Shown: piece by piece, positions 6,861 to 12,878 of the stretch | Numbering within the stretch: the stretch's first letter is position 1 | How the letters are laid out: the number at the start of each line of letters is the position of its first letter | Assembly: GCA_036276035.1 (NCBI GenBank) | Contig: DASUCM010000148.1 | Coordinates: 1 to 12,878, forward strand | Direction: 5' to 3' | DNA length: 12,878 bases | Source: JACDAF01 sp036276035 | Lineage (GTDB): Bacteria; Chloroflexota; Limnocylindria; P2-11E | Notes under the pieces: model-generated | The model's input: the letters and a program-made list of their open reading frames with translations, nothing else | Told to the model about the DNA's origin: nothing | Database searches by the model: none | Program-made: the position numbers and the translations under genes

Positions 6861-7745
6861 CTAGGCGGACAAGTAACCGAGCGCCCCGCGGAAGGGCCGG
6901 GGCGTGACACCGAACACCTGCTCGATGGCGTTCCTGGCGGGGACGTTGTCGGTCTTCAGGAGATCGAGCTGCGCGACCGTGACCGGCGGGTCGGCCATGA
7001 CGAGCCCCATCGCGACGGCCGCCGGCTTCATGAGCGGGACCGGCAGGTGGAGCCGCGGGCGGCGCTTCCGGTACCCGCGCATCGTCTCGGTGAGGAGCTC
7101 GTCGTAGGTGACGACATCCGGGCCCGCGATCTCGTGCACGCCGGCCATCGTCCCGCGCAGCGCGGCGCGGATGACCTTCGCGACGTCGCCGACGTGGAGC
7201 GGCTGGAAGCGCGCCGAGCCGTCGCCGGGGACCGGCACGACCGGGAAGCGGAGCGAGAAGCCGAGCTTCGGGAAGAAGTCGTCGCCCTTGCCGAAGAGGA
7301 TCGATGGTCGCAGCGCGACGTACGCGATGCCGCACGCCGCCACGGCGCGCTCGCCCCGGCCCTTGCTGCGGAGGAACGGGAAGGGACTCTCGGGGTCGGC
7401 GCCGATCGCGCTCAGGTGGACGATGCGGCGCACACCGGCGCGCTTCGCCTCCGCGACGACGTGCTCGGTGCCGCGCGCGTTCACCGTCTCGAACGTCGCC
7501 TTCCGCTCGGTCGGGATCGCGACGGTGTGGACGACCGCCTCGCAGCCGTCGAAGGCGGCGCGCAGGGTGTCCGGCTCGGTCACGTCCGCCGTGACCAGCT
7601 CGAGCTCGGCGGATGGAAGCTCGCGACGGGCGGTCGCGGCGTCGCGCACGATCGCGCGGATCTCGCGCGCTGCGGTGTCCTCGAGGAGGAGCGCGATGAG
7701 GTTGCGGGCGACGAACCCGTTCGCGCCGGTGATGGCGATCGTCAT
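6861..7745 (-). CDS. NAD(P)-binding atypical short-chain dehydrogenase (NDUFA9/NmrA-like epimerase fold)
   Basis: A 294-residue Rossmann-fold protein. The nucleotide loop TGANGFVA (6-13) has the GxxGxx(G/A) form with Ala at the last position. The canonical YxxxK active site is absent: the region reads FLRSKGRGE, as in atypical SDRs that lack ordinary dehydrogenase activity. The later LRPSILFGKGDDFFPKL block and the EIAGPDVVTYDELL block are typical of the complex I NDUFA9-like/COG0702 group. Relatives act in quinone, lipid or redox-linked roles; nothing here fixes a substrate. ATG 7745 has GGGAGG about 7 bases upstream. It is separated by 88 bases from the upstream TrhA gene on the same strand, and that gap holds a dyad that may be its operator. 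Confidence 0.82.
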   Translation of the reverse strand: MTIAITGANGFVARNLIALLLEDTAAREIRAIVRDAATARRELPSAELELVTADVTEPDTLRAAFDGCEAVVHTVAIPTERKATFETVNARGTEHVVAEAKRAGVRRIVHLSAIGADPESPFPFLRSKGRGERAVAACGIAYVALRPSILFGKGDDFFPKLGFSLRFPVVPVPGDGSARFQPLHVGDVAKVIRAALRGTMAGVHEIAGPDVVTYDELLTETMRGYRKRRPRLHLPVPLMKPAAVAMGLVMADPPVTVAQLDLLKTDNVPARNAIEQVFGVTPRPFRGALGYLSA

Positions 7746-7781
7746 GGCCTGCCTCCCTTGCGCCGCGTGAGCGCTCTTAGA

Positions 7782-7799
7782 TACTACAACATCGTAGTA
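7782..7799. promoter_or_regulatory. Inverted repeat TACTAC-N6-GTAGTA upstream of the SDR gene, candidate operator
   Basis: Perfect 6-bp arms around AACATC, the only A/T-rich patch in a GC-rich gap, 36 bases upstream of the SDR start codon. The half-sites recall BlaI/MecI operators (TACTAC/GTAGTA), but those have four bases between the arms and this has six. The binding protein is unknown and no such regulator gene is in the window. Confidence 0.45.
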
Positions 7800-7833
7800 G
7801 ATTGACGGACGCGCGCCGGACGGGGTGGTCCCG

Positions 7834-8487
7834 TCAGCCCCGCGGCGCCGGTGCCACGTACACGGCGATGAGCGCGTAGAAGCACGCCGCCGCGACGATC
7901 GTCAGCACGTGGAAGATCTCGTGGTAGCCGAAGACCCGCGGCCAGGGGTCCGGCCAGCGGAGCGCGTACAAGACCGCGCCGAGCGTGTACAGGACGCCGC
8001 CCGCGACGAGCGCCGCGGTCGCGGGCGACGGCAGCGCGGGATCGATCTGGCCGAACGCAACGGGGCCGAGCCACCCGAGCGCGACATAGATCGCCACGCG
8101 CAGGCCCCGCGGGAGCTGGACGCCCGCGACCGCGATCGCCGCGCCGATCCCCGCGAGGGTCCAGACGGTCGCGAGGAGGGCCACCCGCCAGGTGCCGGAG
8201 AGCAGGTTGACGGCGACGGGCGTGTAGGTCGCCGCGATGAGCAGGAAGATCGCCGCGTGGTCGAGCCGGCGGAGCACGCGTGCGCGCGCCAGACCCCAGG
8301 CGCGGACGTGGTAGACGGCGCTCACGCTGAAGAGGAACGTCACGCCGCCCGCATAGACGAGGACCGACGCCAGGCGCGGCGGGTCGGGATGCGACAGCAG
8401 GACCAGGTACGCGCCGGCGAACACCGAGAGGATCGCCGCACCGAGGTGGAGGTAGCCGCGCAGCAGCGGACGGGCGATCTCGATCAC
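7834..8487 (-). CDS. trhA: Hemolysin III / TrhA (PAQR-related) family integral membrane protein
   Basis: A 217-residue protein with about seven hydrophobic helices. It carries the three signature motifs of the YqfA/HlyIII family: SAVYH (56-60), RRLDHAAIFLLIAATYTP starting near 73, and FGYHEIFH (186-193). The family's likely metal-site residues are visible: S56, H60, D76 and H189/H193. Bacterial members are linked to membrane energetics and lipid or fluidity homeostasis; the haemolysin name is historical. The start is GTG 8487, whose bases form GTGA with the stop of the exonuclease gene, so it is translated by coupling from the upstream gene. There is no separate promoter space. It is the last gene of a three-gene overlapped unit. 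Confidence 0.9.
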   Translation of the reverse strand: MIEIARPLLRGYLHLGAAILSVFAGAYLVLLSHPDPPRLASVLVYAGGVTFLFSVSAVYHVRAWGLARARVLRRLDHAAIFLLIAATYTPVAVNLLSGTWRVALLATVWTLAGIGAAIAVAGVQLPRGLRVAIYVALGWLGPVAFGQIDPALPSPATAALVAGGVLYTLGAVLYALRWPDPWPRVFGYHEIFHVLTIVAAACFYALIAVYVAPAPRG

Positions 8488-9119
8488 GGCGACCTTCTCC
8501 CGGTGGAGGTGACGTCTCCCCAGTGGAGCGCGGCGCGGAGCGTGGCCGCGCCGCGGCGCTCGAGCTCCGGCCGGAGGCGCACGAGGATCGCCGCCGCGAG
8601 ACGCGCGTCGCCGAGCGCGGTGTGCCGTCCGACGACGGGGATGTCGAGCCGGGCGCAGACCGCGTCGAGCGACAGCTCGGGCAGCGGCGGCAGGAGCCGC
8701 GAGGCGAGCACGGCCGTGTCGAGCACGCGCTCGAGCGCCGGCAGTCCCGCCTGCGCGAGCGGGCCTCGCAGGAACGCAAGGTCGAACGCGGCCATGTGGG
8801 CGACCGGGATGCCGTCCCCGACGAACGCACGGAAGGCCGGGAGCGCCTCGGCGAGCGAAGGCGAGCCCCGCACCGCCGTGTCATCGAGACCGTGCACCGC
8901 CGTCGACCCGGGCGGGATCGGCCGGCCCGGGTCAACGAGCGTCTCGAGCGACGCCGTCTCGCCGTGGGGTCCCCAGCGCGTCGCGGCCAGCGCCACGACG
9001 CGATCGCTCCGCGCGTCCATGCCCGTCGTCTCGGTATCGAAGGCCACGAAGCCGTCGGCAAGCAGGGCATCGAGCGGCGGATGCGGCCCCGGGGCCGCGG
9101 AGCGCCGGCGCCAGCGCAT
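8484..9119 (-). CDS. DEDDh-type 3'-5' exonuclease (DnaQ/PolC epsilon-like)
   Basis: A 211-residue single-domain exonuclease. From ATG 9119, Exo I is FVAFDTETTG with D28 and E30, Exo II is HMAAFDLAFL with D113, and Exo III is HTALGDA with H166 and D171. All five catalytic residues are thus present, as in DnaQ-type proofreading or stand-alone exonucleases. A GTG three bases upstream (9122) could also start it. Either choice overlaps the stop of the DUF294 gene (GTGATG), so expression is coupled. There is no additional polymerase, GIY-YIG or BRCT domain. In many bacteria a similar stand-alone DEDDh exonuclease sits beside a CBS-DUF294 protein, and the context here is the same. The substrate is unknown. 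It is not likely to be the replicative epsilon subunit itself. Confidence 0.9.
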   Translation of the reverse strand: MRWRRRSAAPGPHPPLDALLADGFVAFDTETTGMDARSDRVVALAATRWGPHGETASLETLVDPGRPIPPGSTAVHGLDDTAVRGSPSLAEALPAFRAFVGDGIPVAHMAAFDLAFLRGPLAQAGLPALERVLDTAVLASRLLPPLPELSLDAVCARLDIPVVGRHTALGDARLAAAILVRLRPELERRGAATLRAALHWGDVTSTGRRSP

Positions 9120-10534
9120 CACCCGCGCGCCGCGAGCCCGTACCGCTCGACGACGCCGCGCTGGAACCGCGCGATCGCGAGAAGGTGCTCCTTCAGGGCG
9201 GCGCGCTCCGCGGGCGCGAGCCGCCGGGTCATGATGCGGTTGTCGGGCTCACGCCCGGCCGGCGTGTCGAGCTGGGCCTGAAGGCGCATCGAGTGCACCG
9301 CCTCGTAGGCGAGCCCGATCTCGCGCGCGTCGGCCGGAGGAAGGACGCCGCGGGCCGACGCCGCGTCGAGCCGCTCCGCGGTGCCCGTCTCGCGGAGGCC
9401 GAGCTCGAGGGCGAGCAGCCGCGCGCCGTCGACGACGATGCCGATGGCGCCCATCTTCGCGTCGAAGCCGCCTTCCGGGTCGGTCCGGATCCCGTGGAGC
9501 GGCCCGAGGGGCACGCGCCGGGACGCGAGCTGGCGCGCGAGGTGGACGTGGAGAAGCCGCGCGTTCGGCGAGTGCACGCTGACCCACGCGCGCAGCTCCT
9601 CGGCGAGCCCGATGTCGCCGGCCACGCCGCGGAAGTCGAAGGCGATGAGCGCGCGGAGGAGGGGCAGCGGGTCGGGCTCGGCGAACCACCGCGCGAACCG
9701 CCCGCGCCAGTCGTCGAGGGTCCCCCGCCAGAGCGGGTTCGTGGCCATGACGTCCCCCTTGCAGCGGGGCGCGCCGCACCGCTCGAGCGCATCGACCATC
9801 CACGCCGCGAGGCGCGCGAGCGCGGCCGGATCGGCATCGCCGGCGGCCACGATGCCGTTGTCCTGGTCGGTCACGAGCGTCTGGATGCGCCGCCCCTCGC
9901 TGCCCATGACGAGCCAGCACAGCCGTCCCTCGCGCAGATCGAGCTCGGTGTGCGCGAGGTGGAGGAGCCGCCGCTGCAGCCGGTCGTTCGCCTCGGCGAC
10001 GATGCGTCCGATGGCGAGCGGCGAGGCGCCCGCCTCCACGAGGGCGCGCACCGCATCGGAATACGAGCGCCGCGCGTCGGCGAGCTCAGCGACGCCCGCC
10101 GCGCGCTCGATCCGCCGCGCGAGGAAGAGCGGCCCGCTGGCTTCGGCCGCGACGAGGTCACTGTCCGCGAGCACGCCGGAGGCGCGGCCGAGGCCGTCGA
10201 CCACGACGAGGTGGTGGATCCTGCGTGCGAGCATCGTCTCGATCGCCTGCAGGCCGATCTCGTGGTCCCCGATCGTGATCACGGGCGTCGTCATCACTCG
10301 CTCGACGCCGGTCGACGGATCGAGCCCCGCGGCGACGACGCGGCGGCGAAGGTCCGAGTCGGTCAGGATCCCGACCGGACGGCCAGGCCCATCGAGGAAG
10401 ACCACGCTCGCGGTGTCGGAGTCGGCCATGCGGCGGGCCGCCTCGGCCACCGTCGCCTCCCGCGGGCAGGCGACGAGCGCCCGCCGCGCGAGCGAACCGA
10501 CGCGGGCCGTGAGCGGCGCGCCGTCGCGGATCAC
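9119..10534 (-). CDS. CBS-pair protein with DUF294 nucleotidyltransferase-like domains
   Basis: A 471-residue cytoplasmic protein. Two CBS motifs at about residues 15-70 and 76-135 would bind an adenine nucleotide. They are followed by a GlnD-like nucleotidyltransferase domain at about 150-290 and the DUF294 C-terminal substrate-binding domain to about 465. The catalytic loop reads MGSEGRRIQT then TDQDNG: the GS (211-212) and both aspartates of DxD (223, 225) are present, but the usual Glu after GRR is Ile217. Many relatives are about 600 residues with an N-terminal cyclic-nucleotide-binding domain; that domain is missing here. The start is GTG 10534 with GGGAGGG about four bases upstream. 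It is the first gene of the overlapped trio with the exonuclease and TrhA, and sits just downstream of an intrinsic terminator. The physiological target is unknown. Confidence 0.9.
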   Translation of the reverse strand: MIRDGAPLTARVGSLARRALVACPREATVAEAARRMADSDTASVVFLDGPGRPVGILTDSDLRRRVVAAGLDPSTGVERVMTTPVITIGDHEIGLQAIETMLARRIHHLVVVDGLGRASGVLADSDLVAAEASGPLFLARRIERAAGVAELADARRSYSDAVRALVEAGASPLAIGRIVAEANDRLQRRLLHLAHTELDLREGRLCWLVMGSEGRRIQTLVTDQDNGIVAAGDADPAALARLAAWMVDALERCGAPRCKGDVMATNPLWRGTLDDWRGRFARWFAEPDPLPLLRALIAFDFRGVAGDIGLAEELRAWVSVHSPNARLLHVHLARQLASRRVPLGPLHGIRTDPEGGFDAKMGAIGIVVDGARLLALELGLRETGTAERLDAASARGVLPPADAREIGLAYEAVHSMRLQAQLDTPAGREPDNRIMTRRLAPAERAALKEHLLAIARFQRGVVERYGLAARG

Positions 10535-10576
10535 CCGTCCCTCCCGGACCGCACGATGCGCGTCATTGTGGACGCG

Positions 10577-10602
10577 AAAAGGGGCGGGTCTCCCCGCCCC
10601 TT
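10577..10602 (-). terminator. Intrinsic terminator for the DoxX transcript
   Basis: A 10-bp perfect stem AAGGGGCGGG / CCCGCCCCTT (10579-10588 with 10593-10602), a four-base loop, and TTTT after the stem on the - strand. It lies 24 bases past the doxX stop codon and separates it from the DUF294 gene. Confidence 0.8.
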
Positions 10603-10625
10603 CCGCCCATGCAGAGGCTGGTGGA

Positions 10626-11219
10626 TCAGGTCGCGATGGGCTGAGGCGAACGCCTGTCGCTGCCCTTCCGGACCTGCTTGATCGGGATCGGCTGCCACGG
10701 CGTGCCGAGGATCGGCAGGAGGTAGCGGTCGAGCCCGTAGTACCCGGCGGTCTTCCACGCCATGATCAGGAACATCGCGAGCAGGAACATCAGCGGGTTC
10801 GTGCTGGCGCTGCCCGCGAGCATGAAGTTGAAGTTCATCGCTGCCCCGAAGAACGCGGCGACGCCAACGAACGCGCCGGCGATCAGCGCGATGCCGACGA
10901 GGACCTCGCCGAAGGCGACGAGCTTGCCGAACCAGACGTACGACTCGGTGTCGATGAGGAACTGCAGGAAGTTGCGGTACCAGTCGAAGGTGATCCGGGG
11001 CGACCCCTGCGCCGGGATCGCGACAGCGCCCTTCCAAAAGCCGGCGAGCGCCTGCCCCGTGTCCGTCCAGGCGGGGTTCTGGACCTTGCCCCAGCCGCTC
11101 GAGAGCCAGAGCCAGCCGATGTACACACGGACCACGAGCCAGAAGGACGCGAAACGGACGTCCGAGAACAGGAACCGCGCGATCGGCGAGTCCTGGATGA
11201 TGGTCTTGTCATTGAACAT
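10626..11219 (-). CDS. DoxX-family membrane protein
   Basis: A 197-residue integral membrane protein with four hydrophobic helices in the DoxX arrangement. The first carries RVYIGWLWLSSGWGKVQNP (near 31-49), a good match to the family's conserved GxxWxxxGxxKxxNP-type opening. Later helices include LVAFGEVLVGIALIAG, FFGAAMNFNFMLAGSASTNP and a C-terminal GLDRYLLP tail. A periplasmic or loop segment of about 60 residues separates helices 1 and 2, a form common in high-GC Gram-positive and Chloroflexota DoxX proteins. Family members relate to thiosulfate:quinone oxidoreductase (DoxD/DoxA) or serve undefined redox and oxidative-stress roles. ATG 11219 has AAGGGGG about 12 bases upstream. It lies downstream of the cupredoxin gene on the same strand and ends in a clear terminator. 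Confidence 0.85.
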   Translation of the reverse strand: MFNDKTIIQDSPIARFLFSDVRFASFWLVVRVYIGWLWLSSGWGKVQNPAWTDTGQALAGFWKGAVAIPAQGSPRITFDWYRNFLQFLIDTESYVWFGKLVAFGEVLVGIALIAGAFVGVAAFFGAAMNFNFMLAGSASTNPLMFLLAMFLIMAWKTAGYYGLDRYLLPILGTPWQPIPIKQVRKGSDRRSPQPIAT

Positions 11220-11277
11220 TGGGTTCGTGACCCCCTTTCCGTTGCTGTGACTCTCGCACTGGGGGGCGGCGCCCCAC

Positions 11278-11293
11278 AGGGCCGTTCGGCCCT
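11278..11293. other. Short GC-rich hairpin between the cupredoxin and doxX genes
   Basis: AGGGCCG-TT-CGGCCCT, seven-base perfect arms; the outer six pairs could form a stem around a GTTC loop. It has no T-tract on either strand, so it is at best a weak attenuator or an mRNA-stabilising structure after the cupredoxin gene (stop at 11331). Confidence 0.3.
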
Positions 11294-11330
11294 TCGCCGG
11301 CCCCCAGGAGTCCTTCTCCGCCGGGGACCT

Positions 11331-11675
11331 TCATGGTCTGACCACGAGCTTGCCGACCATGCCGGCCTCCCGGTGACCGACGACGGAGCAGAAGATGTCG
11401 TACTCGCCGGGCTCGAACGGGCCCGCCTCGAGCGCCAGGCGCTCACCGGACATGACGTGGACATGGAACCCGATGCCCTCAGCGGTGATGTCGTGCTCGA
11501 CGCGCCCGCTGTTCGTGAGCTTGAATTCCACCTTCCGGCCGGCAGGGATCTCGACCGCCTTCGGGGCGAACGCGAAGTCGGTCAGGACGACGCGGACCTC
11601 CGGTAGGCCCGATCCGGCAGGCGCACAGGCCCCGGCGATGATCCCGGCGACGATGACCGCGACGAGCACCCGCAT
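11331..11675 (-). CDS. Blue-copper (cupredoxin) lipoprotein, plastocyanin/sulfocyanin-like
   Basis: A 114-residue exported electron carrier. A hydrophobic signal (residues 3-16) ends at a lipobox-like AGAC with C17, so the mature protein is probably lipid-anchored outside the membrane. The cupredoxin fold follows. Type 1 copper ligands are all visible: H61 in the EHDIT segment, then C96, H101 and M106 in FCSVVGHREAGM, the classic C-x4-H-x4-M loop of auracyanin-like and related single-domain cupredoxins. ATG 11675 was preferred over an upstream GTG (11735) because GGAGG lies seven bases before it and it makes the signal peptide begin correctly. DoxX follows on the same strand 111 bases later, suggesting a shared respiratory or copper-linked role. 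The redox partner is unknown. Confidence 0.88.
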   Translation of the reverse strand: MRVLVAVIVAGIIAGACAPAGSGLPEVRVVLTDFAFAPKAVEIPAGRKVEFKLTNSGRVEHDITAEGIGFHVHVMSGERLALEAGPFEPGEYDIFCSVVGHREAGMVGKLVVRP

Positions 11676-11831
11676 TAGCGATCCTCCACCCGTGTCAGGT
11701 GCACGAAGCATCGTCCACTGCCACGGGCCGGACACAGGGGCACACGTCCCGTCCGCGAGTGCCGACCGGCCCTACTCAGACGCTCCCATAGGCGGCGATG
11801 CTCGGGTCGAGAACACATCGGAGGAGATCAC

Positions 11832-12155
11832 GTGCCGACGACGAAGGAGTCCCTGTTCGAACAGCTGCACATCGACGACCTGGGACTCGACCAGGTCCTG
11901 GACCGGGTGAAGAGGCTGATCCACGAGGGGAACGTCCGCCGGCTCCTGGTGAAGGACGCACAGGGCACGACCCTCATCGAGATCCCGCTGACGGTCGGGG
12001 TCGTCGGCGCGGTCCTCGTCCCTGCCTGGGCCGCGATCGCGGCGATCGCGGCGATCGTCGCTGACGCGCGCGTGGTCGTCGAGAAGCGGATGACCGAGGC
12101 CGCCGATGACGTGCCCGGGGAGACCGGGTCACACGTCACGGCGGGGAGGAGCTGA
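11832..12155 (+). CDS. DUF4342-domain small membrane protein
   Basis: A 107-residue protein of the DUF4342 family, function unknown. The N-terminal half is a predicted amphipathic helix (LDQVLDRVKRLIHEGNVRRL, 19-38), followed by LLVKDAQGTTLIEIPLT and then a hydrophobic segment (about 52-77) rich in Ala and Ile. This order of helix, short beta hairpin and membrane helix is the family pattern. The start is GTG 11832, with GGAGGAG five bases upstream. The membrane segment is encoded by near-perfect 9-base repeats. It runs divergently from the cupredoxin gene across a 156-base gap. The SHOCT gene begins two bases after its stop, so the two form one small operon. Confidence 0.87.
   Translation: MPTTKESLFEQLHIDDLGLDQVLDRVKRLIHEGNVRRLLVKDAQGTTLIEIPLTVGVVGAVLVPAWAAIAAIAAIVADARVVVEKRMTEAADDVPGETGSHVTAGRS
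12033..12057 (+). repeat. Tandem GCGATCGCG repeat inside the DUF4342 gene
   Basis: Almost three copies of a 9-base unit (12033-12041, 12042-12050, then seven bases), itself containing the palindrome GCGATCGC. It encodes the repeating Ala-Ala-Ile of the membrane helix, so copy-number change would lengthen or shorten the helix by three residues without a frameshift. Confidence 0.7.
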
Positions 12156-12156
12156 C

Positions 12157-12333
12157 GTGGATCTCATCGAGCAATTCATCGGCATCGCGATCTTCATCGC
12201 GGTCGCGCTGGGCCTCACGCTGCTCAGCGGAGCTTCGGAAGGCACGAGCTCGCTCGAGGAGCGTGTGGCGCGCGGCGAGATCAGCCAGGAGCAGTACCGA
12301 GCGGTGCTGCTGTCGCGCCTGGGCAGCCTGTAG
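12157..12333 (+). CDS. SHOCT-domain small membrane protein
   Basis: A 58-residue protein. Residues about 6-24 (QFIGIAIFIAVALGLTLLSG) form one membrane helix, and the C-terminal part, SSLEERVARGEISQEQYRAV, is a SHOCT (short C-terminal) oligomerisation-type motif. The start was placed at GTG 12157 because GGGGAGG lies just upstream (12144-12150) and the helix then begins near the N-terminus. A longer frame from 12106 would add 17 unconvincing residues and overlap DUF4342. It is coupled to DUF4342 by a one-base gap after the TGA. The function is unknown; SHOCT proteins often accompany other small membrane proteins. Confidence 0.8.
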   Translation: MDLIEQFIGIAIFIAVALGLTLLSGASEGTSSLEERVARGEISQEQYRAVLLSRLGSL

Positions 12334-12334
12334 C

Positions 12335-12350
12335 GGTGATCAAGATCACC
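12335..12350. terminator. Hairpin after the SHOCT stop, possible bidirectional terminator
   Basis: GGTGATC-AA-GATCACC, perfect seven-base arms, beginning one base after the SHOCT stop codon and between two convergent genes. There is no T-tract, so it may only stabilise the 3' end or work with a termination factor. Confidence 0.4.
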
Positions 12351-12423
12351 TCGCAGCGCTACGAGCGCGACGCCGGACGAGGAGGGTGATCCCGAGAACG
12401 AGGAACGCGCTCGGCCCGCGGAG

Positions 12424-12765
12424 TCAGTGCGGCGAGCCGAAGCAGCCGGGGACGGTACCGCCGCCGCGCCGCAGGGCCGCGGGACGACCGTTCGCGTCGT
12501 CCTGCGCCACGAGGACGGTCGCCCGGTATCCGTGGGCCCGGCCAAGGACACGCGCGACCCGGGGCACGAACGCATCCGCGTCGTAGAGCGCGAGATCGGC
12601 CTCGTCGAGGAGGGGGCACCGCCGGCCCTCGACGATCGGGCAGCTCGTCGCGGGACCCGCGCAGCGCCCGACGTCGTACCCGGTCTCCGCGAGCGCGCCC
12701 GCCCAGCGCTCGCGCCGCTCGGCATCGCCGCTCACGACGAGCAGACGCGGGACGTAGCTGCTCAC
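12424..12765 (-). CDS. Degenerate receiver-like small protein coupled to a NarL-type regulator
   Basis: A 113-residue protein I do not firmly recognise. It opens like a receiver domain, with a beta strand (RLLVVSGD, 7-14) and an amphipathic helix (ERRERWAGALAETGY). The second strand and third helix are altered by a cysteine-containing stretch with C35, C42 and C50 (PIVEGRRCPLLDEADLALYD). The acidic pair of true receivers is reduced to D14, and the normal phospho-Asp position near D62/D64 is shifted. RATVLVAQDD (81-90) resembles the fourth strand. The start is GTG 12765, whose bases overlap the regulator's TGA (GTGA), so it depends on translation of the regulator. It is likely a pseudo-receiver partner protein; a chance ORF is less likely given the coupling. 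The stop TGA is followed in frame by a short hydrophobic stretch. Confidence 0.6.
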   Translation of the reverse strand: MSSYVPRLLVVSGDAERRERWAGALAETGYDVGRCAGPATSCPIVEGRRCPLLDEADLALYDADAFVPRVARVLGRAHGYRATVLVAQDDANGRPAALRRGGGTVPGCFGSPH

Positions 12766-12878
12766 GTCGGCTCGAGCATGCCGTGGCCGAGCGCGTAGGC
12801 GACCACCTCGGACCGCCGGTGCAGGTCGAGCTTGGCCATCGCGCGCGCCCGGTAGGTGTCCACCGTCTTCACGCTGAG
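12762..12878 (-). CDS. NarL/FixJ-type response regulator, C-terminal HTH fragment, truncated by the window edge
   Basis: The last 38 codons of a LuxR-type DNA-binding domain lie on the - strand. The visible residues LSVKTVDTYRARAMAKLDL are the recognition helix and following helix of a GerE/LuxR HTH, with VKTVxxYRxRxMxKL as family signature, then a helix containing RRSEVVAYALGHGML. The receiver domain and most of the HTH are beyond the right edge. Its stop TGA overlaps the start of the receiver-like gene, giving an operon that continues leftward. A partner sensor kinase cannot be seen. Confidence 0.85.
   Translation of the reverse strand, partial: LSVKTVDTYRARAMAKLDLHRRSEVVAYALGHGMLEPT

Noticed and set aside
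9381..11606. 741-codon open frame on the + strand opposite DUF294, doxX and cupredoxin genes
   Set aside because: Ser/Arg/Ala-rich, no recognisable domain, and crosses three real genes plus a terminator; a frame shadow.
11736..11831. Possible divergent promoters between the cupredoxin and DUF4342 genes
   Set aside because: A promoter must lie in this 156-base gap (11676-11831), but I found no -35/-10 pair good enough to place it.

Overview
The window is high-GC bacterial DNA (by eye well above 65% G+C), densely packed and with no insertion sequence, tRNA, rRNA or CRISPR array that I could see. The gene set (FdnG/FdnH-type formate dehydrogenase with an NrfD-type membrane subunit, YtxH, DUF4342, SHOCT, DoxX and cupredoxin proteins, a NarL/LuxR regulator) suggests a high-GC Chloroflexota or Actinomycetota-like lineage. 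This is an inference from gene content, not a firm placement. No gap between genes is longer than about 250 bases.

Left block, + strand (1-4845): a formate dehydrogenase operon. It holds the C-terminal two thirds of the molybdopterin catalytic subunit, the four-[4Fe-4S] beta subunit with a C-terminal membrane anchor, an eight-helix NrfD/PsrC-type quinone-site subunit in place of the usual cytochrome b, and the maturation factor FdhE. Electrons would run formate -> Mo/W-bisPGD -> Fe-S chain -> membrane quinone. FdhE has no ATG, GTG or nearby TTG start. It follows the nrfD stop codon in the same frame, and the most natural first codon is ATC.

Middle block, - strand, transcribed right to left (11675 down to 4842): a cupredoxin lipoprotein, a DoxX membrane protein, a good intrinsic terminator, then a tightly overlapped trio (CBS-DUF294 nucleotidyltransferase-like protein, DEDDh exonuclease, hemolysin III/TrhA membrane protein). 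These are followed by an atypical SDR, a 66-residue cysteine-rich protein, prfB (release factor 2) and a YtxH protein. prfB is intact only if read through the classic +1 programmed frameshift at CTT TGA C. The frame-0 part starts at a GTG 13 bases after the cysteine-rich gene. The last - strand stop and the fdhE stop share one CTAG.

Right block: a + strand pair of small membrane proteins (DUF4342 and SHOCT, 11832-12333). Convergent with it, on the - strand from the window's right edge, are the C-terminal HTH of a NarL-type response regulator and a coupled 113-residue protein that looks like a degenerate receiver domain.

Most of this is ordinary chromosome. The items most worth a second look are the missing fdhE start, the prfB frameshift with a weak internal Shine-Dalgarno, the unrecognised cysteine-rich protein in front of prfB with dyads in its upstream region, and the coupled regulator/receiver-like pair.
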